Positions 1 through 8,038 of a DNA stretch of 64,000 bases are shown here, piece by piece. Position 1 is the first letter of the stretch. Every line of letters starts with the position of its first letter. A program made the position numbers and the translations under genes. This stretch comes from Sphingomonas bacterium (lineage in GTDB: Bacteria; Pseudomonadota; Alphaproteobacteria; Sphingomonadales; Sphingomonadaceae): NCBI GenBank assembly GCA_030149245.1, contig JASBRX010000003.1, forward strand, positions 1 through 64,000, given 5' to 3'. The notes beneath the pieces are model-generated. The model searched no databases. It saw only the letters and a program-made list of their open reading frames with translations, and was not told the origin of the DNA.

Positions 1-140
1 ATCGCGGAGGAGAGGATCGGGATGTTGAGCGCGAGCGACTTGGTCACCCGGGTGCGCGTGTCGGCCATGCTCGGCAGCACCTCGCTCTCGCCCGGATAGA
101 GCAGGACGTCGTCGAAGGTGAGGCCGAGGGGGATATCCAT
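1..140 (-). CDS. guaB: IMP dehydrogenase, N-terminal fragment (cut by window edge)
   Basis: Only the first 46 codons are inside the window; the gene continues past base 1. The start region reads [19 protein letters not shown] followed by a VLPS motif and an IPILSSA stretch, the N-terminal signature of inosine-5'-monophosphate dehydrogenase. That enzyme oxidises IMP to XMP in cytosolic guanine nucleotide synthesis. The catalytic loop and CBS domains are outside the window. The ATG at 140 fits the usual family start. The 86 bp before the next gene hold no obvious promoter hexamers. Confidence 0.93.
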   Translation of the reverse strand, partial: MDIPLGLTFDDVLLYPGESEVLPSMADTRTRVTKSLALNIPILSSA

Positions 141-226
141 GGGGTGCGCCAATGTCCTGAGTCGAAGATTGGCGGCCCATGTAACCGCGCTATGTGACGC
201 GCGCTAGGGGGTGCGGCGTTGCAGCA

Positions 227-562
227 TCAGCCGCTCAGCTTTTGCAGCCATTGCAGCGCCTGTTTGGGCTCGCCAACCGCATGCGCACCGACCTTGCCGC
301 GCGACGCGAGAAACTCGGCGTGCAGGTCGAACGGCGGCATGGACAGGCGCTCGCGCATCGCATTGATGTCGTTGCCCAATTCGGTCAGTTCGGCGACCAT
401 CGGCGCGGCGGCAGCGCGGCTGACGCGGTCATCATTGTGGCCGAACAGGCCCCAGCGGCCGGCCGCAGTCACCTCAAGCGCCTTGATCAGCGCGGCGCGA
501 TACTCGGCCTCCAGCTCGATCCGGTGTTCGTCGAGCTTCGCCAGGCGATCCGCCTTTGCCAT
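227..562 (-). CDS. Small hypothetical protein downstream of the CitE-like lyase
   Basis: A 111-residue soluble protein with no signal peptide or membrane segment. The N-terminal third is charged and probably helical (KLDEHRIELEAEYRAAL), the middle has WGLFGHNDD, and the C-terminus ends WLQKLSG. I do not recognise a named domain. Its ATG overlaps the stop of the upstream lyase gene by one base (TGATG), so the two are almost certainly translationally coupled. That coupling is the only clue to function. Confidence 0.7.
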   Translation of the reverse strand: MAKADRLAKLDEHRIELEAEYRAALIKALEVTAAGRWGLFGHNDDRVSRAAAAPMVAELTELGNDINAMRERLSMPPFDLHAEFLASRGKVGAHAVGEPKQALQWLQKLSG

Positions 563-1389
563 CAGTTGTTTCCGCCCGCCCGCGCCAGCAGCGCCTTGGC
601 GCGGTCGACATGCATCTCCTCGATCATCGCGTCCTTGTAGCGTTCCGCGCCGCCGGTGAACGCCGCGACCAGCGCGCGCGCTTCGTCCAGTTCGGCTTCG
701 GTCGGGTCGAACGCGGCGCGGGCGATGTCGATCTGGTTGGGGTGGATCAGACTCTTACCGTCGAAGCCCAACAGCCGGCCCTCGGCGCATTCGGCCGCCA
801 GCCCCTCGGGATCGTCGAGGCGGTTGAACACGCCGTCGAGCACCCACAATTCCCGCGCCCGCGCCGCCAGCACCACCAGTTGCAGCGACAGCGCCATCTG
901 CGCGCGGCCCGCCGCCGGAGGCAGCTTCAGCGACGCGGCAAGGTCGTTGGTGCCGACGATCAGACCCGCCAGCTCGACACCCCAGCCGGTAGTGCTGGCG
1001 ATCGGCCCGACATTCATCACCCCCGCCGCGGTCTCGATCATCGCCAGCACGGGCCGGTCGGCGTAGAGCGCGGCATAGGTGATCGCCTCCGCCGTCTCGA
1101 CCTTAGGCACGATGACATGGGTCGCGGCGGATTTCTTGACGGCCTTCAGGTCGGCCTTCCAGTGATCGCTGTCCTTGGCGTTGACGCGGACGCCGAACGG
1201 GCGGTCGCCAAAACCTTCGACCGCGCGCACCGCCTCCCGCGCCGATTCCTTGTCCTCCGCTTTCACGGCATCCTCAAGGTCGAGGATCACCATGTCAGCA
1301 CTCAACGCTTTCGCCTTTTCGATCGCGCGGGCATTCGACGCAGGCAGGAACAGCGCGGTGCGCGGCGGGGCGTAAATCGCTTTGCTCAT
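562..1389 (-). CDS. HpcH/HpaI aldolase / citrate lyase beta-like (CitE family) CoA ester lyase
   Basis: A 275-residue TIM-barrel enzyme of the CitE/malyl-CoA lyase family. Landmarks in order are the N-terminal PRTALFLPASN strand, VILDLEDAV with its metal-region Glu-Asp, VRVNAKDS, IVPKVETAE, the AMIETAAGV motif with the conserved Glu, VGTNDLAASL, and GFDGKSLIHPNQI near residue 215. The family cleaves or forms 3-hydroxyacyl-CoA thioesters such as malyl-CoA or citramalyl-CoA with Mg2+. The substrate cannot be read from sequence. No citD/citF genes are nearby, so it is a stand-alone lyase rather than part of citrate lyase. Confidence 0.85.
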   Translation of the reverse strand: MSKAIYAPPRTALFLPASNARAIEKAKALSADMVILDLEDAVKAEDKESAREAVRAVEGFGDRPFGVRVNAKDSDHWKADLKAVKKSAATHVIVPKVETAEAITYAALYADRPVLAMIETAAGVMNVGPIASTTGWGVELAGLIVGTNDLAASLKLPPAAGRAQMALSLQLVVLAARARELWVLDGVFNRLDDPEGLAAECAEGRLLGFDGKSLIHPNQIDIARAAFDPTEAELDEARALVAAFTGGAERYKDAMIEEMHVDRAKALLARAGGNN

Positions 1390-1439
1390 GGCCCCTCTAT
1401 GCTAGGATCGGATGGACTAGGAAACCCAGGGGACGCGTG

Positions 1440-2426
1440 ATGGAACTGACGGTCGGCGCATTTTTCATCCTGATGGTGCTGGTGCTGATGTACCTGTTCG
1501 CCAGCATCAAGATCGTCCGCCAGGGCTATCATTACACGATCGAGCATTTCGGCCGCTTCACCACCGTCGCGCAGCCGGGGTTCAACCTCTATCCGGCGTT
1601 CTTCTATCGCGTGGGTCGCCGCGTTAACATGATGGAGCAGGTGATCGATATTCCGGGTCAGGAGATCATCACCAAGGACAACGCGATGATCTCCACCGAT
1701 GGCGTGGTGTTCTTCCAGGTGCTCGACGCGGCAAAGGCGGCCTATGAGGTGTCGGACCTGTATGTCGCGCTGCTCCAGCTGACGACGACCAATTTGCGCA
1801 CGGTGATGGGGTCGATGGACCTCGACGAGACGCTGTCCAAGCGCGACGAGATCAATGCGCGGCTGTTGTCGGTGGTCGATCATGCGACGACGCCATGGGG
1901 GGTCAAGATCACCCGCGTCGAGATCAAGGACATCCGCCCGCCCGCCGACATCGTCAACGCGATGGGCCGCCAGATGAAGGCCGAGCGCGAGAAGCGCGCC
2001 AACATCCTGGAGGCCGAGGGCTCGCGCGCGTCGGAGATCCTGCGCGCCGAGGGGCAGAAGCAGGCCCGCATTCTGGAGGCCGAGGGTCGCAAGGAATCCG
2101 CCTTCCGCGACGCCGAGGCGCGCGAGCGTGCGGCGGAGGCCGAGGCGAAGGCGACCGAGCTGGTATCGCAAGCCGTAGAAAGCGGGTCGGCCCAGTCGCT
2201 CAACTACTTCATCGCGCAGAAATATGTCGAAGCGGTCGGCAAGTTCGCGACCAGCCCGAACGCCAAGACGATCCTGTTCCCGGTCGAGGCGACGCAGTTG
2301 ATCGGCACGCTGGGTGGCATCGGCGAACTGGCCAAGGAAGCGCTGAGCGGCAAGGACACGCCGCCCGCGCCCCCCGCCCCGCCCGCGCGGGTGCGTCAGT
2401 CGCCATTCGGCGGCACGCAGGAATGA
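1440..2426 (+). CDS. SPFH/Band 7 membrane protein (stomatin/QmcA-like)
   Basis: A 328-residue protein. Residues about 5-23 form one N-terminal membrane segment, the SPFH/Band 7 domain follows to about residue 180 (VRQGYHYTIEHFGRF, then GWGVKITRVEIKDI-like strands), and then comes a long Glu/Ala/Arg coiled coil. The end is proline-rich. The family builds oligomeric membrane microdomain cages linked to membrane-protease control. I chose the ATG at 1440 rather than the adjacent GTG at 1437 because AGGGGA lies at normal distance. The next gene overlaps it by 4 bp (ATGA) and encodes its usual NfeD partner. Confidence 0.88.
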   Translation: MELTVGAFFILMVLVLMYLFASIKIVRQGYHYTIEHFGRFTTVAQPGFNLYPAFFYRVGRRVNMMEQVIDIPGQEIITKDNAMISTDGVVFFQVLDAAKAAYEVSDLYVALLQLTTTNLRTVMGSMDLDETLSKRDEINARLLSVVDHATTPWGVKITRVEIKDIRPPADIVNAMGRQMKAEREKRANILEAEGSRASEILRAEGQKQARILEAEGRKESAFRDAEARERAAEAEAKATELVSQAVESGSAQSLNYFIAQKYVEAVGKFATSPNAKTILFPVEATQLIGTLGGIGELAKEALSGKDTPPAPPAPPARVRQSPFGGTQE

Positions 2427-2914
2427 GCGACTGGCTGTCCGATCAGGCGGGGTTCGTCTGGCTGATCATCGCGGCATTGCTCGCAATCTGCGAGCTGATG
2501 ATCCCCGGCGTGTACCTGACCTTCCTCGCACTCGGCGCGGCGGCGACGGGCGTGCTGGCGCTGCTCTTTCCCGAGCTGGGCGCGATCGGGCAGTTCATCA
2601 GCTTTGCGGCTTGGTCGACGGTTGCGGTGCTGGTCGGCAAACGCTGGTACGGCGCAAACCCGGTGCCGAGCGCCGACCCCGACCTCAACAACCGCGCCGC
2701 GCGGATGATCGGACAGAGCGTGACCGTGGTCGAGCCGATCAGCGGCGGCACCGGGCGGGTGCGCGTCGGCGATGGCGAATGGCCGGCGGAGGGCCCGGAC
2801 CTTGCCGTCGGGGACAAGGCGCGGATCGCGGATGTGCGCGGCGGAGTGGTGGTGGTCGAGGCGGTGAAGGCAATCGCTGCGCCCGAGGAACCAGCACCGT
2901 CGTCCCGGCCTTGA
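2423..2914 (+). CDS. NfeD family membrane protein
   Basis: A 163-residue partner of the SPFH protein. The first 70 residues hold closely spaced hydrophobic helices (FVWLIIAALLAICELMIPG is typical NfeD) and the C-terminal half is a predicted OB-fold (IGQSVTVVEPISGGTGRVRVGDGEW). NfeD OB domains are thought to dock on SPFH cages. Translation starts at the ATGA overlap. The last codons (APSSRP) and the stop lie inside a REP-type palindrome at about 2900, so the repeat appears to have replaced or trimmed the native C-terminus. Confidence 0.87.
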   Translation: MSDWLSDQAGFVWLIIAALLAICELMIPGVYLTFLALGAAATGVLALLFPELGAIGQFISFAAWSTVAVLVGKRWYGANPVPSADPDLNNRAARMIGQSVTVVEPISGGTGRVRVGDGEWPAEGPDLAVGDKARIADVRGGVVVVEAVKAIAAPEEPAPSSRP

Positions 2915-2978
2915 GCCGGGGTACCGCCGCCTTGGCCGCAGGGTAGAGGCTGAGCCCCGGGTCAAGCCCGGGGTGACG
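2900..2978. repeat. REP-type palindrome pair after nfeD
   Basis: Two facing repeats occupy the gap between convergent genes: CCCGGCCTTGAGCCGGG at about 2904-2920 and CCCCGGGTCAAGCCCGGGG at about 2955-2973, followed by GTGACG. Each is itself palindromic and together they can form a large stem. The position between converging transcripts fits a bidirectional terminator or mRNA-stabilising role, which is inference. Confidence 0.75.
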
Positions 2979-2986
2979 ATAGCGGG

Positions 2987-4555
2987 TCAGGCGCCCCGTT
3001 TCGCACGCGGCGTATCGTCGCGATATTGCGTCCGCAGCCGCTGCAACTCGACCTTCATCTTCGCGATCTGCGCGGCGTAGCGCGGGTCGGCGATGGCGTT
3101 ACGCATCTCCTGCGGGTCGGTCTTGAGGTCGTAGAACTCCCACGTGTCGATATCGCCGTAGAAGCGCATCAGCTTGTAGCGGTCGCTACGGACGCCATAA
3201 TGCGGGCGGACCGAGTGGAAGGCCGGGAATTCGTAATAATGGTAATAAAGGCTGGTGCGCCAGTCGCGGACCTTCTTCCCCTCCGCCACCGCGCGCAGCG
3301 ATCGGCCCTGGATCGCATCCGGAACCGCGACCCCGGCATAATCGAGGAAGGTCGGCGCATAGTCGATATTCTGCACCATCTGCGACACCACCGTCCCCGC
3401 CGGGATGTGGCCGGGATATTGAATCAGCAGCGGGGTGCGGAAGGATTCCTCATACATCCAGCGCTTGTCGAACCAGCCATGTTCGCCGAGGAAAAAGCCC
3501 TGATCTGAAGTATATACGACGATGGTGTTCTTCGACAGGCCGCTGCTTTCGAGATAGTCGAGCAGCCGCCCGACACTGTCGTCCACCGCCGCGACCGTGC
3601 CCATATAATCGCGCATGTACCGCTGGAACTTCCACAGCGCGAGGTCGCGGGGGCCAAGGTCGGCGCGGTTCATCGCGTCATTGTCGGCCTGATACAGCCG
3701 GTTCCATTGCGCGCGCTGTGCCGGGGTCATCCGATCGAACGCACCGGGCCAGCGATTGTAGCGCAGCCGGGTCGATCCCGCCGCGACGGTCATCTTGAGG
3801 TCGTGGCCCTCATACATGTCGCGATAGATGTTCATCTCCTGCTTTCCGGCAGGGATGCGGCCCGCATAATCGTCGAAATAGGTCGACGGGACCGGGAAGT
3901 TCACATGGTTGTACTTCTGCACATAGCGCAGCCGTGGCATCCAGTTGCGGTGCGGCGCCTTGTGATGGACCATCAGCGCGAAGGGCTTGCCCTTGGTCCG
4001 CTTGGACTTCAGCCATTCGAGGCCGAGATCGGTGACCAGATCGGTGGCATAGCCCTCGGGCCGGGTGCGCCCTTCGGCGGTGATGAAATCGGGGTTATAA
4101 TATTCGCCCTGATCGTCGAGCACCTTCCAGTAATCGAAATTGATCGCGCCGGGGGTCGGGCCGATATGCCATTTGCCGACCACTGCGGTCTGATAGCCAT
4201 GTTCCTTGAGCGCGCGCGGCCAGGTCCATTGGCGCGTGTCGAACGTCTCGCCATTCTTGTTGAAGCCGTTGATATGGCCGAACTTGCCGGTCAGCATCGC
4301 GGCGCGGCTGGGGCCGCAGAGCGAGTTGGTGACGAAGCTGTTGGCGAAGCGCGCGCCGTTCTTGGCGATCCGGTCGATATTCGGCGTGGGGGCGAGCCGC
4401 GACACCGGATGGCCATAGGCGGACAGCGCCTGAACCGCGTGATCGTCGGTCATGATGTAGACGATATTGGGCCGCTGCGGCGCCTTGCGCTGCTGCGCGA
4501 CGACCGGAGTTGCCACCATCGACATCAGCGCGACCCACAGCGCCTTGTTCCGCAT
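2987..4555 (-). CDS. Secreted sulfatase (formylglycine-dependent, DUF4976 type)
   Basis: A 522-residue type I sulfatase. Residues 1-20 are a Sec signal peptide (MRNKALWVALMSMVATPVVA). IVYIMTDDHA carries metal-binding Asp37-Asp38. SLCGPSRAAMLTGK holds Cys80 in the C-x-P-S-R motif that is oxidised to formylglycine. The C-terminal YKLMRF...WEFYDLKTDP stretch is the DUF4976 extension seen in heparan/choline sulfatase-like enzymes. It probably removes sulfate from a glycan in the periplasm. The ATG at 4555 has GGGAG just upstream, and further in-frame codons upstream lack a signal peptide. No formylglycine-generating enzyme is in the window. Confidence 0.88.
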   Translation of the reverse strand: MRNKALWVALMSMVATPVVAQQRKAPQRPNIVYIMTDDHAVQALSAYGHPVSRLAPTPNIDRIAKNGARFANSFVTNSLCGPSRAAMLTGKFGHINGFNKNGETFDTRQWTWPRALKEHGYQTAVVGKWHIGPTPGAINFDYWKVLDDQGEYYNPDFITAEGRTRPEGYATDLVTDLGLEWLKSKRTKGKPFALMVHHKAPHRNWMPRLRYVQKYNHVNFPVPSTYFDDYAGRIPAGKQEMNIYRDMYEGHDLKMTVAAGSTRLRYNRWPGAFDRMTPAQRAQWNRLYQADNDAMNRADLGPRDLALWKFQRYMRDYMGTVAAVDDSVGRLLDYLESSGLSKNTIVVYTSDQGFFLGEHGWFDKRWMYEESFRTPLLIQYPGHIPAGTVVSQMVQNIDYAPTFLDYAGVAVPDAIQGRSLRAVAEGKKVRDWRTSLYYHYYEFPAFHSVRPHYGVRSDRYKLMRFYGDIDTWEFYDLKTDPQEMRNAIADPRYAAQIAKMKVELQRLRTQYRDDTPRAKRGA

Positions 4556-4592
4556 CCCACTCTCCCGATTCAGTCGTTCGGGCGAGTGTAAA

Positions 4593-4606
4593 TGAAACCG
4601 GTTACA
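4593..4606. promoter_or_regulatory. Candidate LacI-family operator upstream of the sulfatase
   Basis: TGAAACCGGTTACA is a near-perfect palindrome centred on ACCGGT, 38 bp upstream of the sulfatase ATG. LacI-family sugar repressors of alphaproteobacteria often recognise TGAAACCGGTTTCA-like sites. It could control the sulfatase, the divergent DUF885 gene (start 4703), or both. No LacI gene is in the window. Confidence 0.5.
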
Positions 4607-4702
4607 CAATCCAGAGCGGCGCCTGGGACGAGGGCTGGCGCCGCGCGCGCGGGGCGCTAAGGTAACCCCCGTAACCACCCCTCCCGCGTATCCGGAGCCC
4701 GC

Positions 4703-6520
4703 ATGACCGCCACCCGCCGCCAGTTTCTTGCCTCGACCGCCACCTTCGCGGCGCTTCCCGCCCTGCCCGCCTGTGCCCGCAGCGGCGCGCCGTCGGCGGA
4801 TGGTGCCGCCGACGCGTTGCTGAGCGCGACCGCCGAGCAATTGCTGACCAATTCACCCGAAAGCGCGACCTCGCTCGGCATCGACAAGGGCGAGCGGACG
4901 CATCTGCGGTCGATGGTCGAGGATCGCAGCGTCGCGGGCCGCGCCAAGGTGGCCGAGGGGCTGCGCGCGCGGATCGCGCAGCTCGACGCGCTCGACCGTA
5001 GCGCGCTGTCGCCGGTGATGCAGACCAATGTCGATGTGGTGCGCACCGCGTTTCAGGTCGGGCTGGATGGGATGGCGTTCGGCTATGGCGATGTCGCGGT
5101 CGGCGGCTGGCGCAACGCCCCCTATGTCGCGGTCCAGAATGTCGGGGCGTATCTCGACATGCCGCGCTTCCTCGACAGCGAGCACAAGGTGGAGAGCGCG
5201 GCGGATGCGGCATCGTGGCTCGCGCGGTTCGAGGGCTGGGCCGGGCAGATCGATGGCGAGACCGAGCGGCTGAAGATCGCATACGACAAGGGCGTGGTTG
5301 CGCCCGACTTCCTGCTCGACAAATGCCTGAAGCAGATCGCGCTGACCCGCGGCACCGATGCCGGCAAATGGGAGCTGGTCGAGAATTTCACCGGCAAGAA
5401 GGTCGTGACCGGCGATCAGGCGGCGTCGGCGGCGAAGCTGGCGGCGGGCAAGATCGCCCCGGCGCTCGACCGCCAGATCGCCGAACTGAAGCGCCACCGC
5501 GCCAAGGCCACCAGCGACGCGGGCGTGTGGAAGTTCCCCGATGGCGAGGCTTACTACGCCTGGGCGCTGCGGGCGGCGACCACCACCACGATGACCCCGG
5601 ACGAGGTCCACAAGGCGGGGCGCGAGGAGCTGAAGGCGCTCCAGTCGGAGATGAACGGGATCCTCAAGAAGCTCGGCTACAGCAAGGGCAGCGTCGGTGC
5701 GCGCATGACCGCGCTCGGCAAGGATCCCAAGTTCCTCTACCCCGACAATGACACCTGGCGGCAGGAAATCCTCGCCTATATGACCAAGACGATTGCGGAC
5801 ATGAAGGCAAAGATGCCGCAGGCGTTCCACACGCTGGTGCGCGGCAATGTCGAGGTGAAGCGGCTGCCGCTGGCCGAGGAGCCGGGCGCGCCGGGTGCCT
5901 ATGGCGGCGCGGGTTCGATCGACGGGACGGTGCCGGGCCGCGTGTGGCTCAACCTGCGCACGACGCATCTGCACACCCGCTACAGCCTCGCCACCCTCGC
6001 CTATCACGAAGGCATTCCCGGCCATGCGTGGCAGGGTGAATATACGTTCAAGCTGCCGCTGGTCCGCTCGCTGCTGGCGTTCAATGCCTATAGCGAGGGC
6101 TGGGCGCTGTACGCCGAGCAATTGGGTGCGGAGCTTGGCGCATATGACAGCGATCCGGTCGGGCGGCTGGGCTATCTCCAGAGCCTCGCCTTCCGCGCGT
6201 GCCGTCTGGTGGTGGACACCGGGCTGCATGCGAAGCGCTGGACGCGGCAACAGGCGATCGAATGGTTCGCGACAGCCAATGGCTCGTCGGTCGAGGAAGT
6301 GAGCGGCGAGGTCGATCGTTACTGCAGCTGGCCGGGTCAGGCGTGCGGCTACAAGCTCGGCCACACCGCGATCAATCGGCTGCGCACCAGGGCGCAGCGC
6401 GAACTTGGGCCGCGCTACGATTTCCGGGCGTTCAACGACGCACTGGTGCTGGGCGGCGGGGTGCCGATGAGCGTGCTGGAGCATGTAATCGACCGGCATA
6501 TTGCCGGGCGCAAGGCTTGA
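4703..6520 (+). CDS. DUF885 family metallopeptidase-like protein, exported
   Basis: A 605-residue DUF885 protein. The N-terminus has a twin-arginine motif (TRRQFLAST) followed by a hydrophobic stretch ending LPALPAC, so export by Tat, possibly as a lipoprotein, is likely. The family's gluzincin-like zinc site appears as YHEGIPGHAWQ near residue 435 (H-E-G-x-P-G-H), with SEGWALYAEQ about 30 residues later supplying the Glu. It is expected to be a periplasmic peptidase or carboxypeptidase of unknown substrate. It is divergent from the sulfatase and could share its regulatory gap. Confidence 0.87.
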   Translation: MTATRRQFLASTATFAALPALPACARSGAPSADGAADALLSATAEQLLTNSPESATSLGIDKGERTHLRSMVEDRSVAGRAKVAEGLRARIAQLDALDRSALSPVMQTNVDVVRTAFQVGLDGMAFGYGDVAVGGWRNAPYVAVQNVGAYLDMPRFLDSEHKVESAADAASWLARFEGWAGQIDGETERLKIAYDKGVVAPDFLLDKCLKQIALTRGTDAGKWELVENFTGKKVVTGDQAASAAKLAAGKIAPALDRQIAELKRHRAKATSDAGVWKFPDGEAYYAWALRAATTTTMTPDEVHKAGREELKALQSEMNGILKKLGYSKGSVGARMTALGKDPKFLYPDNDTWRQEILAYMTKTIADMKAKMPQAFHTLVRGNVEVKRLPLAEEPGAPGAYGGAGSIDGTVPGRVWLNLRTTHLHTRYSLATLAYHEGIPGHAWQGEYTFKLPLVRSLLAFNAYSEGWALYAEQLGAELGAYDSDPVGRLGYLQSLAFRACRLVVDTGLHAKRWTRQQAIEWFATANGSSVEEVSGEVDRYCSWPGQACGYKLGHTAINRLRTRAQRELGPRYDFRAFNDALVLGGGVPMSVLEHVIDRHIAGRKA

Positions 6521-6523
6521 GCC

Positions 6524-6670
6524 TTCCCCTCCCTGAAAGGGGGGGGCGGGAGTGGGTGCGCGCGTCTGCGCGCTCGAAAGACTCGTCGCCCGAGACGGAA
6601 GCGATGGACGAGGCATCGAGCCTCGCCCACCGCTAACCCACCCCTAACCCCTCCCTTTCAGGGAGGGGAA
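6524..6670. repeat. Inverted repeat pair between convergent genes
   Basis: A 17-bp perfect inverted repeat (TTCCCCTCCCTGAAAGG at 6524-6540, its complement at 6654-6670) encloses about 113 bp without a supported gene. Each arm sits just beyond the end of one convergent gene. The arrangement fits a REP-type doublet acting as a two-way terminator. Confidence 0.7.
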
Positions 6671-6676
6671 TTTCTA

Positions 6677-8038
6677 CTAAACCAACCCCGCCAGCCGCAG
6701 CGCCACGCCAGCTCCGGCGCACAGCCCAAGCACGGTGAACAGCCCGAGCTTGAGACGGAACACCGCGACCAGCGCAAACAGCGTCAGCGCCGCCGCCCAC
6801 GGATCGATGCTCGTCAGCACAGGGGCGTCGAATGACACCGGGCCCGCCTCGACCGCCAACGTCTCCCGAAACACCGCATGGATCGCGAACCACAAAGCCA
6901 GGTTTAGGATCACCCCGACCACCGCCGCCGTGATCGCGCTGAGCGCCCCGGTCAGCGCGGCATTCCCCCGCAACCGCTCGATGAACGGCGCGCCGAGGAA
7001 GATCCACAGGAAGCACGGCGCGAAAGTCACCCAGGTGGCGAGCAATCCGCCCAGCGTCCCCGCCAGCATCGGCGACAGCAGGCCGGGGTCGCGATAGGCT
7101 CCCAAGAACCCGACGAACTGGAGCACCATGATCAGCGGCCCCGGCGTCGTTTCCGCCATGCCGAGCCCGTCGATCATCTCGCCGGGGGAGAGCCAGCCAT
7201 GATGCTCCACCGCCTGCTGCGCGACATAAGCGAGCACGGCATAGGCCCCGCCGAACGTGACCATCGCCATCTTGGCGAAGAAGGTCGCGATCTGGCTGAA
7301 CACATGGTCCGGGCCGAGCCACAGCAACAGCGCCGCGATCGGCACCAGCCATAGCGCCAGCCACAGCAGGGTATCGAACAGCACCGCGCGCCAACGCGGC
7401 CGGGCATGGGCGGGCAAGTCCTCGCCCAGCACCGTGTCCCGGTCGGCGACGCCGCCCCCGGACCCGCCATGCCCGCCGCCCGCGAACGCCGTGCTCCCCG
7501 ACAGCCCGGCGAGCCAGCCGATCAGCCCTGCGCCCAGCACGATCAGCGGGAACGGCGCGCCGAGGAAGAAGATCGCGACGAACGCCACCGCCGCGAGCAG
7601 CCGCGCGGCGTTGGAGCGCAGCGCGCGTCCGCCGATCCGCACCACCGCCTGCGCCACGATCGCCAGCACCGCGGCCTTGAGACCGAAGAACAGCCCGCCG
7701 ATCAGCCCGCTGGTCCCCCACAGGACATAGATCCAGCTCAGCGCCATGATCGCCAGCGCGCCGGGCAGGATGAACAGCCCGCCCGCGATCAGCCCGCCGA
7801 CCCGCTTGTGCAGCAGCCAGCCGATATAGGTTGCCAGCTGCTGCGCCTCCGGCCCGGGGAGCAGCATGCAGAAATTGAGCGCGTGGAGGAAGCGCTGCTC
7901 GCCGATCCAGCGTTTCTCGTCGACCAGCACGCGGTGCATCACCGCGATCTGGCCCGCGGGCCCGCCGAAGGACAGTGCGGCGATGCGCAGCCATACGCGC
8001 ACCGCTTCACCCAGCGGGATCGGGTTCGCCGCGCTCAT
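6677..8038 (-). CDS. chrA: Chromate efflux transporter, two-domain ChrA
   Basis: A 453-residue long-chain CHR transporter with two homologous domains. The first contains SFGGPAGQIAVMH and LLPGPEAQQLATY, the second TFGGAYAVLAYV, HGWLSPGEM and AETTPGPLIMVLQFVGF. About ten hydrophobic segments are visible. ChrA exports chromate across the inner membrane, driven by the proton gradient. Its ATG overlaps the stop of the upstream rhodanese-ChrB gene by 4 bp, so the two form a resistance operon. Confidence 0.92.
   Translation of the reverse strand: MSAANPIPLGEAVRVWLRIAALSFGGPAGQIAVMHRVLVDEKRWIGEQRFLHALNFCMLLPGPEAQQLATYIGWLLHKRVGGLIAGGLFILPGALAIMALSWIYVLWGTSGLIGGLFFGLKAAVLAIVAQAVVRIGGRALRSNAARLLAAVAFVAIFFLGAPFPLIVLGAGLIGWLAGLSGSTAFAGGGHGGSGGGVADRDTVLGEDLPAHARPRWRAVLFDTLLWLALWLVPIAALLLWLGPDHVFSQIATFFAKMAMVTFGGAYAVLAYVAQQAVEHHGWLSPGEMIDGLGMAETTPGPLIMVLQFVGFLGAYRDPGLLSPMLAGTLGGLLATWVTFAPCFLWIFLGAPFIERLRGNAALTGALSAITAAVVGVILNLALWFAIHAVFRETLAVEAGPVSFDAPVLTSIDPWAAALTLFALVAVFRLKLGLFTVLGLCAGAGVALRLAGLV

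Noticed and set aside
4661..4700. A GTAACC followed by 16 nt and CGGA upstream of the DUF885 gene, close to the SigF-type promoter
   Set aside because: The -10 element is CGGA, not CGAA, and a second overlapping GTAACC makes chance more likely; no link to the buf locus.
4853..6616. Long minus-strand open frame opposite the DUF885 gene
   Set aside because: Arg/His-rich composition typical of an antisense frame in GC-rich DNA; the plus-strand frame has family motifs.
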